In this document: positions 55,224-64,000 of the stretch, piece after piece
How positions within the stretch are numbered: position 1 is the stretch's first letter
Layout of the letters: each line of letters opens with the position of its first letter
From: JAGGAG01 sp031402225
GTDB taxonomy: Bacteria; Gemmatimonadota; Gemmatimonadetes; Gemmatimonadales; GWC2-71-9
DNA: 64,000 nt
NCBI GenBank assembly: GCA_031402225.1
Contig: JANNSD010000037.1
Span: 49,119-113,118 of the forward strand
Reading direction: 5' to 3'
The notes under the pieces: generated by a model
Told to the model about the DNA's origin: nothing
Databases searched by the model: none
The model's input: only the letters and a program-made list of their open reading frames with translations
Position numbers and translations under genes: made by a program

Positions 55224-55607
55224 ATGAAACTGGTGATTCCGCCCGCCCCTCGGGTGCTCAAGACGAGGTGGTTCGTGAAGGCCGCAAGGAAGGCGGGTAT
55301 CGCGGACGCGGCGCTGTGCGAGGCGATATGGCAAGTCCAGGCCGGGCAGGCGGACGATCTGGGCGGCGGCGTGTGGAAGAAGCGGCTCAATCGAAACCGG
55401 CACCGCGCGATCATATTGGCCGAGGGTGGACACTATTGGGTGTACGAATATCTCTTTGCGAAGAGCGACCGAAGCAACATTGATGATGACGAGCTCGCGG
55501 CGTTTCGGACACTCGCCAAGGTATACGAAGGACTGAAGGACCACCACGTGACCGCATTGCTGAACGACGAAGGATGGAAGGAGATTTACATTGACCACCA
55601 AGCGTAA
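55224..55607 (+). CDS. RelE-like toxin of a type II toxin-antitoxin pair
   Basis: 127 aa. The ATG at 55224 gives KLVIPPAPRVLKTRWFVKAA; an upstream GTG at 55209 lies inside the operator. The fold matches the PF06296-type RelE group: FVKAARKAGIADAALCEAIW, GVWKKRLNRNRHRAIILAEG, YWVYEYLFAKSDRSNI and a helical end. It would be an mRNA-cutting ribosome-dependent RNase. Basic residues in WKKRLNRNRHR are suited to RNA binding. The toxin comes first, as in HigBA, and overlaps the antitoxin by 17 bases. The locus has a lower GC share than its neighbours, hinting at transfer. Confidence 0.85.
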   Translation: MKLVIPPAPRVLKTRWFVKAARKAGIADAALCEAIWQVQAGQADDLGGGVWKKRLNRNRHRAIILAEGGHYWVYEYLFAKSDRSNIDDDELAAFRTLAKVYEGLKDHHVTALLNDEGWKEIYIDHQA

Positions 55608-55914
55608 GCACAAAAGTGACGCCTTCGAGGCGATCCATGCCTCGGCGTCCGCCCTGCATCGGGCCGGGGCACTCGACACGGCGACGATGCGCACCTTTGA
55701 CGAGACATGCTTGAGTGTCCCTGCAGCACTGAAGCCGCGGGATATCAAGCAGCTGCGCGCGCGTCTGAAGGTCAGCCAACCTGTGTTCGCGCGCTACCTG
55801 AACACCAGCGAAAGCACCGTCGAGAAATGGGAAACCGGGGCGAAGCGGCCGAGCGGGATGGCGCTCAAGCTGCTTGCGGTCGTGAAGAAGCACGGCCTGC
55901 CCATCCTCGCGTAG
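55591..55914 (+). CDS. Xre-family antitoxin
   Basis: 107 aa from a TTG at 55591 with AAGGAG about 8 bases upstream, inside the toxin gene. The HTH lies in the C-terminal half: RDIKQLRARLKVSQPVFARY and LNTSESTVEKWETGAKRPSG, typical of NadS/HigA-like proteins. The N-terminal part likely wraps the toxin. It should bind the palindrome at 55200-55214 and repress the pair. The gene ends 16 bases before the convergent DUF983 gene. Confidence 0.88.
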   Translation: MTTKRKHKSDAFEAIHASASALHRAGALDTATMRTFDETCLSVPAALKPRDIKQLRARLKVSQPVFARYLNTSESTVEKWETGAKRPSGMALKLLAVVKKHGLPILA

Positions 55915-55930
55915 CGCAACACTGGACAGG

Positions 55931-56323
55931 TCAGGTCTTGGCGCTGAAGTCCTCGGGCCGGGCGGGCCGGAAGCTCAGGTCGAAGGCCAGGAACAGCAGC
56001 TTCGCAAAGGGATAGAAGAGCAGGGGTGCCGTGATCATGAACAGGCCCCCGGTCCACGTCAGCACCTCCCACGGTGGCGTGGGCCAGGTCAGCACGACCG
56101 CCAGAATGAACAGCGACATGAACATCAACTCGGCGCCCACCAGGTTGAACATGTAGCTCCCCACCACGTAGCCCTCTTCGCCACGCTCGAGCCGGAAACT
56201 GCACGACGGACAATACGCCTTGGCCTGGAACCAGCCCTCGTACAGCCCGTGGCCCCCGCAGTAAGGGCACCGTTTCCGCAGGGCGCGCGCGCACATGAGC
56301 AGCGGATTGGGTCGATTCAGCAT
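55931..56323 (-). CDS. DUF983 membrane protein
   Basis: 130 aa from the ATG at 56323; Met10 is an alternative. A zinc-ribbon-like pair (CPYCGGHGLYEG, CPSC; Cys about 19-22 and 39-42) precedes GEEGYVVGSYMFN and two or three helices (ELMFMSLFILAVVLTW, GGLFMITAPLLFYPFAKLLF). This is the DUF983 pattern. Function unknown. The start region overlaps the frame of the divergent histidine kinase, so one of the two starts must be shorter. Confidence 0.8.
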   Translation of the reverse strand: MLNRPNPLLMCARALRKRCPYCGGHGLYEGWFQAKAYCPSCSFRLERGEEGYVVGSYMFNLVGAELMFMSLFILAVVLTWPTPPWEVLTWTGGLFMITAPLLFYPFAKLLFLAFDLSFRPARPEDFSAKT

Positions 56324-56334
56324 GGCGCACAATC

Positions 56335-56348
56335 TAGCCAAGTGGCTA
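56335..56348. promoter_or_regulatory. Palindrome between divergent DUF983 and histidine kinase genes
   Basis: TAGCCA-AG-TGGCTA, a perfect 6-bp inverted repeat located between the two divergent starts. It may be an operator; the binding protein is unknown. Confidence 0.35.
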
Positions 56349-56357
56349 TCGTTCAGG

Positions 56358-58051
56358 GTGATTCCCGTCGCGCCGATTCTCGAGCGGCCCCAGCCCCCAG
56401 CGCCGTCTGTGTCCGGCGCGGACACCCGTTCGCTGCCCCGGCAGCGCGCCCTGCTCTCATGGCTCTTCGCCGCGCGCACGATGCTGGCGGTCGGCACGCT
56501 GCTCGCCGCCGCGCTCATCTGGACGCGCACTCCCGACGTCTCGTTCATCTTCAGCATCGCGGTGCTGGTCACCCTCGTGGCCACCGCATACGGCTGGTGG
56601 CGCGTCCGGATTCGCGGCGGCGAGATCGGCAGCTGGTTCCTGGTAGGGCAGGCGCTGGCCGACCTGGGGCTCGTCACCACGCTGGTGCACTATGCCAGCG
56701 CACCGGCGATCTTCGCCTCGCTGTATGTGCTGGTCATCGCCGGGTACGCGGTACTGCTTCCGCCGCAGCTGGGCGTGCTGGTGACGGTGTGCGCCACCGT
56801 GCTGTACGTGTCCGACGCGCTGCTGGGCGGCTCGTCGGGTCCCGACGCGGCGTTCTGGGTGCAGGTGGTGCTCTTCAACGTGGTGTTCGCCATCGTGGCG
56901 GTGCTGGGTCACCGGCTCCGGCGGTCGGACGTCCAGCAGGTAACGCTCGAGTATGAGCTCCGGCGGGTCCGGCTCGAGGCCGACGAGATCCTGCAGAACA
57001 TCCGGTCGGGCGTGATCACGGTGGACGCCGAGGGACGGCTCGCGTTCATCAACCCGACGGCGGAGCGGCTGCTGGGCATCGACGGCGACCGATTGCTCGG
57101 CCGACCGATCCTCGACAAGCTTCATACGCAGTCGAAGGACCTGGGTGCCGCCATCGTCGCGGGCATCCGGCATGGCCGCAAGGTGAGTCGCGGGGAGGGC
57201 ATGGTGCGGGCCAACGGGCGCCTGTTCCCGATTGGCCTCTCTACCACCACTTTTCAGCCCGAGGATCGCGAGGTCCCGTCGGTCACGGCGATCTTCACCG
57301 ACATCTCGGAGCTGAAGCAGCTGCAGGAGCTGCATCGGCGCGCGGAGCGGCTGGAGGCGGTGGCGGCGTTGTCGGCATCGCTGGCGCACGAGATCCGGAA
57401 CCCGCTGGCGTCCATTCGCAGCGCCTGTGAGCAGCTCGCCCGGGGCCGGCATGCCAGCGAGGACGATCAGGTACTTTCCGGGCTCATCGTGCGCGAGAGC
57501 GACCGGCTGACGCGGCTCCTGAGCGAGTTCCTCGACTTCGCGCGGGTCCGCGCCACCAAATCCGAGCCGGTCGACCTGCTGGCGGTGGCGAAGGATGCCG
57601 CGCGGGTGGTACAGGTCCATCCTGACTGCGGGCCGCAGGCCGCCGTCGCGGTGGAAGGAGAGGAGACCATCCTCCAGGGCGACGCCGACCTGCTGCACCG
57701 TGTCATCGCCAACCTGCTGCTCAACGCCGTGCAGGCCGCGCGCGGCCAGCCGGTGCGTGTGACGGTGCGGGTGGGTATGCTGCCCGCCAACGAACTGCCG
57801 CACGGCGCCGACTTCGAGCAGGCGGTGCGGCTGCAGGTCGTCGATGACGGCCCGGGCATCCCGGACGAGATCAAGGAACGCCTCTTCCAGCCGTTCGTGT
57901 CGGGACGGCCCGGGGGCAGTGGCCTCGGCCTCGCCATCGTACAGCGCGCGGTCGAGGCGCATCGCGGGCTCGTGTACGTCGACACCAAGGTCCGCGCCGG
58001 GACCACGTTTACCATCCTGCTTCCCGCCCACGTCATGGCGGAGGGAGTCGC

Positions 58052-58055
<4 letters not shown>
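56358..58055 (+). CDS. pilS: PilS-like sensor histidine kinase
   Basis: 565 aa from the GTG at 56358; an ATG at 56322 would collide with the DUF983 start, so I prefer the GTG or a later start. Six N-terminal helices in the pattern of PilS (LLSWLFAARTMLAVGTLLAA, IFASLYVLVIAGYAVLLP) are followed by a PAS domain (about 210-330, ILQNIRSGVITVDAEGRLAF). HisKA has SLAHEIRNPLASIRSA (His344), and the ATPase domain has VIANLLLNAVQAA, VDDGPGIPDEIKE and GGSGLGLAIVQRAV. It autophosphorylates and passes phosphate to the coupled NtrC-type regulator (ATGA overlap). In pseudomonads PilS/PilR controls pilin transcription; here the pil genes are 27 kb away. Confidence 0.8.
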
Positions 58056-59430
<1,375 letters not shown>

Positions 59431-59434
<4 letters not shown>

Positions 59435-60156
59435 CCGAGGTAATGCCCGGGGATGCGGCCGGCGCCGAGACGCTGGAGATCATGTCGGCCGCGCCCCGGT
59501 ACAACGCCTGGCAATTCGAGCAGATCAAGCCCTATGTCGGCCGCCGGGTGCTCGAGGTGGGTTCCGGCATCGGCAACATGTCGGCGCACATCGTGGCCGC
59601 GGGGCGTGACGTGGTGGTGCTGACCGATACCGACGCCTGGTACCAGGCGCAGTTGCGCCAGCGGTTCGCCGATCGGCCCGAGGTGCAGGTCGGCTCACTC
59701 ACGCTGCCGGACCCGACCGCCACCGGGCGGTTTCGGCCGCTCGCGCTCGATACGGTCATCGCGCTCAACGTCGTGGAACATATCGAGGATGACGTCGGCA
59801 CCCTCCGGAGCATGGCGGAACTGCTGGCGCCTGCCGGACGCGTGGTGGTGCTGGTGCCCGCCCTGCCGTCCATCTTCGGGTCGCTCGACGAGGAACTGGG
59901 TCACTTCCGCCGATACACCCGCGCCTCGCTGGCTGCGGCGTTCCAGGCGGCAGGCCTGGCACTCGAGCGGATGTTCTGGTTCAATCGTGTCGGGACGCTC
60001 GGCTGGTGGTTCAATGCCTGCGTGCGGCGAACCCGGCTCATTCCCCTGGCGCAGCTGCGGTCGTTCGACCGCATGGTGCCCGTGCTCCGGGCCGAGCGGT
60101 TCCTGCCCCTCCCGTTCGGTCAATCCCTGGTCGCCATAGGCCGCCGCGATGACTGA
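59431..60156 (+). CDS. Class I SAM-dependent methyltransferase
   Basis: 241 aa from the GTG coupled to pilR. Motif I is VLEVGSGIGNMSAH (about 40-53), with acidic TDTDAW after the second strand and ALNVVEHIEDDVGTL as the motif after strand 4. The C-terminal part (LGHFRRYTRASLAAAF) is like that in methyltransferases paired with glycosyltransferases. It overlaps the GT2 gene by 8 bases. Substrate probably a polyprenyl or sugar moiety in glycan synthesis; that is inference. Confidence 0.85.
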
Positions 60157-60862
60157 ACTGCCGAAGCTTTCCGTCATCGTGCCAGTGTATAACGAGATCA
60201 AGACGCTGCGCATGATCATCGACCGGCTGCACTCGGTGCCGCTGCCGATGGAGATCATCTGTGTCAACGATTTCTCCACCGACGGCAGTGCCCAGCTGGT
60301 TGACCAGCTCAAGGCGGAGGGGCTGGTGGACGTGGTGTTCCACCAGCCGGTGAACTGCGGCAAGGGCGCCGCCCTGCGGAAGGGCATCGAGATCGCGACC
60401 GGGGACGTGATCGTGGTCCAGGACGCCGACCTCGAGTATGACCCGCATGAGTTCGGCCGCCTCATCGGTCCCATTGTCGAGGGCAAGGCCGACGCGGTGT
60501 TCGGGTCCCGGTTCACCGGTGGCGAGCGGCGCGTGCTGTACTTCTGGCACTCGGTCGGCAACCAGATGCTCACGCTCCTGTCGAACATGTTCACCAACCT
60601 GAACCTGACCGACATGGAAACGTGCTACAAGATGGTGCGGGCACCCATCATGAAGTCGCTCATCCTCACCAGTGATCGATTCGGCTTTGAGCCGGAGGTC
60701 ACCGCACGCCTGGCGCAGGCGCGCGCCCGGATCTGGGAGATTCCCATATCCTACTCCGGGCGCACGTACGAGGAAGGGAAGAAGATCGGGTGGAAGGACG
60801 GGGTCGCCGCGTTCTTCCATATCCTGCGCTTCAATCTGTTTCCTCCCAGACGCCCCTCCTAG
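60149..60862 (+). CDS. GT2 family glycosyltransferase (dolichol-phosphate mannosyltransferase-like)
   Basis: 237 aa without membrane helices. The GT-A start LSVIVPVYNEIKTLRMII, the acidic IICVNDFSTDGS, the GKGAALRKGIEIATGDVIVV region and DADLEYDP (DXD-type) are all present. GSRFTGGERR and FGFEPEVTARLAQ follow, which is the DPM1-like set. It likely moves a sugar from a nucleotide donor to a polyprenyl phosphate in the cytoplasm. That lipid-linked sugar would be the donor for the GT39-like membrane enzyme that follows with no gap. Confidence 0.9.
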   Translation: MTELPKLSVIVPVYNEIKTLRMIIDRLHSVPLPMEIICVNDFSTDGSAQLVDQLKAEGLVDVVFHQPVNCGKGAALRKGIEIATGDVIVVQDADLEYDPHEFGRLIGPIVEGKADAVFGSRFTGGERRVLYFWHSVGNQMLTLLSNMFTNLNLTDMETCYKMVRAPIMKSLILTSDRFGFEPEVTARLAQARARIWEIPISYSGRTYEEGKKIGWKDGVAAFFHILRFNLFPPRRPS

Positions 60863-62902
60863 GTGAACAGCACAGCGCCGATCCCGGACCGCGACGGACA
60901 TGGGGGATCACCCTGGCCCGCGAGGCTTGCCGCCGTTGCCTTGATCGTGTTCGGCTTCCTGCCGCTGGCAAACTGGATTCCCGGCGAACGTGAAATCGGC
61001 ATCTGGCATCAGGCCACCAGCGAGTGGCTCAACGCCGGGTTCATTGTCGTTGGTGGCGGCTACGTTCTCGCGATGCTCCTCCGGAACCAGAGCGAACGAT
61101 GGCGCGCACGGCTCGCGCACCTCGCCACGCCTATCCTGGCGCGCAGGGGCACGGTGGCCGTGGTCGCGCTCGTGGCATTGGCAACCTATCTGATGGTGGC
61201 CTCGGGCGTCTTTTCCCGGCGTGCGCTGATCATCGACGAGATCGTCCAGGTAATGCAGGCACGCATGATGGCATCGGGGCATCTCTGGATCCCGACGCCG
61301 GACCATCCTGAATTTACGGCGGTCCTCAACGTCGTCAGCGCCGGAGGAAAGACGTATTCGCATTTCCCCCCCGGTGGGCCAGCCGTACTGATGCTCGGGG
61401 AGCTCTTCAGTGCGGCCTGGGTCATGGGACCGATTTGCGGCTTCCTGTCCGTGCTGCTCTTCGGCTGGCTGTTGCGCGCGCTTGAACCACGGCTGGTGGT
61501 CCGCCGACTGGCGCTACTGCTGTTCGCCCTGTGTCCCTTCACCGCGTTCATGGCGGGGACGCACATGAACCATGTGAGCGGCCTCACCTTTCTCCTCCTC
61601 GGCATGGCGGGCACCGCGCACGCACTCACCGGGCGTGGCCGCCCCGTGCTTGCGATCTTCGCTGGTGGCCTGGGATTCGGCCTCGCCGCCGCCACGCGTC
61701 CGCTCGATGCGGTGGCCTTCGCGCTGCCGGCCGCGGTCTGGTTCCTGTTTGTGGCCGCGCGTGACCGCACCCAATGGAGGCTGGTGCCCGCTGCCGCGCT
61801 CGGTGTCGCCATCCCGGTAGCGGCCCTTCTCGTGGTGCAGGCGCGCACCACCGGGTCGGCGCTTCGCATGGCATACTCGGTGATGTGGGGCAGTAATGTC
61901 GGCCTCGGCTTCCACGGGACGCCGTGGGGTGATCAGCACACGCCGATGATGGGCATTGAACTGATCAATCTCTACTTTGTCCGGTTGCAGGTATATCTGT
62001 TCGAGGCATCGGTCCCATCCCTGGTGCCGGCCGTCGTCGCCCTCTGGCTCGCGCGTGAGCTACGGGCTGCCGATCGCTACCTCCTCGGGTCCGCGGCGCT
62101 CCTGGTCGGCCTCTATCTCGCCTACTGGCACGACGGATTCTTTCTCGGGCCGCGCTTCTTCTATCCACTCCTGCCGGTCCTCGCCCTGTGGTCTGCACGG
62201 TTTCCGGGTGCCGTGGCGGCACGCTTTGGTCACCGCCAGCTCTACTGGTCCGTCATCTACAGTGTGCTGATCGCAGCCGGGATCGCTGTCGGCATCAACA
62301 TTCCGCTCAGGATCGGGCAATACCGCAACAGCTTCACGACGTCGCGCTGGGATGCCGATGCCGCTGCCGAGCGAGCGGGAGTGAACAACGCCCTGGTGTT
62401 CGTGCGTGAAAGCTTCGGGGCTGAGGTGATCGCGCGCATGTGGGGGCTCGGCGTGCCCCCCGGCCTGGCGGAACAGGTCTACAAGCATGTCGATGCCTGT
62501 CGGTTGCACCAGGCGATTGTCAGGGTCGAGTCGTTACCGGCTGCGGATCGGCCATCGGGTCCGGAAACAGGCCGCATGTTGCAGGGGCTGATGGGCGATT
62601 CCGCGCGCCTGATCCATTCGCCATTCTCGCCGGATACCACCGAAATGGTGCTACCCGGCAGCACCTATACGGCGGAATGCCTCAGGCGGATGGCGGACGA
62701 TCGCGCCGGGTTCACCCTCTACCCGCCGCTACTGCAGGCTCGCTCAGGCAACCTCTTTGTGCGTGATCTTCCGGGCCGGAATGCCCTGATGCTGGACGCC
62801 TATCCCGACCGTTCGACGTACCTGCTGCGACCGTCATCGTCCGAACTGGCGAGTGAACCGCGATTCGAGCGGGTGTCTCGAGATTCGCTGCGGGCGAATT
62901 GA
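60863..62902 (+). CDS. GT39/ArnT-like membrane glycosyltransferase
   Basis: 679 aa; the GTG directly follows the GT2 stop. About 11-12 helices over the first 480 residues. The first loop contains ALIIDEIVQVMQARMM, matching the conserved Asp-Glu loop of protein mannosyltransferase/ArnT-type GT-C enzymes, followed by GHLWIPTPDHPEF. GTHMNHVSGLTFLLLG and HDGFFLGPRFFYPLLP are further loops. A soluble C-terminal domain covers about 490-679. It should use the polyprenyl-linked sugar from the GT2 enzyme and act on the periplasmic face. Acceptor unknown; pilin or surface-protein glycosylation is possible because the operon begins with pilSR. Confidence 0.75.
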   Translation: MNSTAPIPDRDGHGGSPWPARLAAVALIVFGFLPLANWIPGEREIGIWHQATSEWLNAGFIVVGGGYVLAMLLRNQSERWRARLAHLATPILARRGTVAVVALVALATYLMVASGVFSRRALIIDEIVQVMQARMMASGHLWIPTPDHPEFTAVLNVVSAGGKTYSHFPPGGPAVLMLGELFSAAWVMGPICGFLSVLLFGWLLRALEPRLVVRRLALLLFALCPFTAFMAGTHMNHVSGLTFLLLGMAGTAHALTGRGRPVLAIFAGGLGFGLAAATRPLDAVAFALPAAVWFLFVAARDRTQWRLVPAAALGVAIPVAALLVVQARTTGSALRMAYSVMWGSNVGLGFHGTPWGDQHTPMMGIELINLYFVRLQVYLFEASVPSLVPAVVALWLARELRAADRYLLGSAALLVGLYLAYWHDGFFLGPRFFYPLLPVLALWSARFPGAVAARFGHRQLYWSVIYSVLIAAGIAVGINIPLRIGQYRNSFTTSRWDADAAAERAGVNNALVFVRESFGAEVIARMWGLGVPPGLAEQVYKHVDACRLHQAIVRVESLPAADRPSGPETGRMLQGLMGDSARLIHSPFSPDTTEMVLPGSTYTAECLRRMADDRAGFTLYPPLLQARSGNLFVRDLPGRNALMLDAYPDRSTYLLRPSSSELASEPRFERVSRDSLRAN

Positions 62903-62913
62903 CCCGAGGCTGA

Positions 62914-64000
62914 TCACTCTACCGCGGCGATCGCTCCCCGGGCCGTATCGAAGTGAACCCGGACGGATTGCGGGGGTGCCCCGGCAGCGATGGCACTGTC
63001 GGCGGTTTGCAGGAACTGCTCATAAGTCGGGCCTTCTACCTTCATCGCAAGGCCGGTTTGCGCCAAGTCGCGCGCGCGACTGTACTCACCATTCCATAGC
63101 AGGCACGCCACCAGCGAAGACCTGGCAACAGAGTACTTAGGGAAGGTGTCGATGACCGTCTCGTAGAGGGGTGCGGCCGCCTCGCAGTTGCCTTCAAAGC
63201 GATACTTGTCTGCCAGCAGGGTGCGTGCGATGCCTCCGCTCGGAAAGAGATCGATCGCCGTACGGAAGAAGAACCGCGAGGGATTGGGGTTCTTCTGGTC
63301 ATAGATGAGGTCGGCAATGGCCATGTTGGCGCGATAGCTGAGCGGCGCGTCCTTCATGGTCATGTACCAGAACGACAACTGGTTGCTGAAGCCGCGATAG
63401 CGGATGCTGGAGCGCCACGCGCCGAGGCACAGGACGACGACGACGGAGCCCAGCAGGGCCAGGCGAAGGGGGCGCCTGACGCGGGCTTCGTGTTCTGGCG
63501 CGAGCAGGGCAAAGAGCGCAGCAGCAACGGCGAGGGTAAGGCCGACGCTGGGCAGGAAGAGCGTGCGCACGGCGAGCACGATGCCCGTAGGCAGCAGGAC
63601 AATGTGCACAGGTGCCAGGGCAAGCGCAAACCACAGCAGGCCGAAGGCAGCCACCGGCAGTCGCTTCCACGCGAGGGCAATCCCGGCGAGGAAGGCGGCC
63701 AGGATTGCCGCACCCACGCTCTGCGGCAGCCCCCAGCTCCGTGCTGAGATGATTTCGCCTGGCGAGTAGTCTGCCTGGAGATGCACCGGCCACAGCATCA
63801 GCTTCGCGACTTCCGGGAGCACGCCCAGCATCGTCAGCCCGCGCTGCCCCACCGTAAGGCCATAGAGTGCCTCCGCCGTAAACGTGCCGACGACGTCCCC
63901 GCCCAGCACCAGGGTCCGACAGGCCACGAACACGACGATTCCCGCACCCATTGCGAGCATCAGCGGCCAGAGCCGTCGGATGCGCTGCCATGCTGTTGGC
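62914..64000 (-). CDS. Membrane protein with TPR repeats (TMTC-like), 5' end beyond the window
   Basis: The frame is open to the right edge, so the N-terminus is missing; at least 362 aa are present. The visible part has helices (AMGAGIVVFVACRTLVLGG, VGAAILAAFLAGIALAWK, AALFALLAPEHE) and the luminal-type loop HLQADYSPGEI with SARSWG. Three or so TPR-like repeats follow (APLYETVIDTFPKYSVARSS, GEYSRARDLAQTGLAM). This layout resembles the TMTC/DUF1736 family of TPR-containing glycosyltransferases. It is convergent with the GT39-like gene 11 bases away, making a local glycosylation group likely. Confidence 0.75.
   Translation of the reverse strand, partial: PTAWQRIRRLWPLMLAMGAGIVVFVACRTLVLGGDVVGTFTAEALYGLTVGQRGLTMLGVLPEVAKLMLWPVHLQADYSPGEIISARSWGLPQSVGAAILAAFLAGIALAWKRLPVAAFGLLWFALALAPVHIVLLPTGIVLAVRTLFLPSVGLTLAVAAALFALLAPEHEARVRRPLRLALLGSVVVVLCLGAWRSSIRYRGFSNQLSFWYMTMKDAPLSYRANMAIADLIYDQKNPNPSRFFFRTAIDLFPSGGIARTLLADKYRFEGNCEAAAPLYETVIDTFPKYSVARSSLVACLLWNGEYSRARDLAQTGLAMKVEGPTYEQFLQTADSAIAAGAPPQSVRVHFDTARGAIAAVE

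Overview
This 64 kb window is GC-rich chromosomal DNA with densely packed, often overlapping genes. It most likely comes from a member of the Gemmatimonadota. The basis is the combination of a SprA-type translocon, a PorV-like protein, a GWxTD protein, large CarboxypepD_reg TonB receptors, many small lipoproteins and HAF-repeat/leishmanolysin lipoproteins with an otherwise Gram-negative core (LptFG, CyoE, PilBTC, PilSR). This assignment is an inference from gene content; there is no rRNA or other marker gene here. I saw no tRNA, rRNA, CRISPR array, insertion sequence or prophage.

Layout. 1-3.2 kb (minus): a tight cluster of DUF92 membrane protein, lipoprotein, FAD oxidoreductase, flavin reductase and a methyltransferase cut by the left edge. 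3.3-5.1 kb: a small unknown protein behind a CRP/FNR-like palindrome, coupled to an M24 peptidase. 5.2-15.6 kb: an outer-membrane/secretion block (TonB receptor, 1329-aa secreted protein with a sorting-like C-terminus, PorV-like protein, GWxTD protein). 15.6-19.2 kb (minus): lptF-lptG-cyoE. 19.2-26.4 kb: sprA overlapped by a lipoprotein that looks like a type II glutaminyl cyclase. 26.4-31.2 kb: helix-hairpin-helix protein and pilB-pilT-pilC. 31.3-44.4 kb: a nitronate monooxygenase-like enzyme, two coupled lipoproteins (HAF repeats; leishmanolysin-like protease), small membrane proteins, an AsmA-like protein, a peptidoglycan set (decayed L,D-transpeptidase tail, intact L,D-transpeptidase, M15 peptidase) and an M28 aminopeptidase. 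A heptamer inverted-repeat structure lies between the last two.

44.5-52.7 kb is the most distinctive region. A single predicted operon encodes a His/Cys-rich exported protein, a TonB receptor, a small unknown lipoprotein, MbnP, the diheme enzyme MbnH, CopC and CopD. It runs head-on into a minus-strand operon encoding a Met/His-rich DM13 protein, an ECF sigma factor and an RskA-type anti-sigma factor. I read this as a copper acquisition/handling system without any methanobactin biosynthesis gene in view.

52.9-64 kb: a lytic transglycosylase, a RelE/Xre toxin-antitoxin pair with a palindromic operator, DUF983, a PilS/PilR-like two-component system that runs without gaps into a methyltransferase, a GT2 glycosyltransferase and a GT39-like membrane glycosyltransferase, and finally a membrane TPR protein cut by the right edge.

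A theme across the window is that most exported non-lipoproteins have Gln right after the predicted signal peptidase I site (seven clear cases), and a glutaminyl-cyclase-like lipoprotein is coupled to sprA. This resembles the Bacteroidetes Q-rule.
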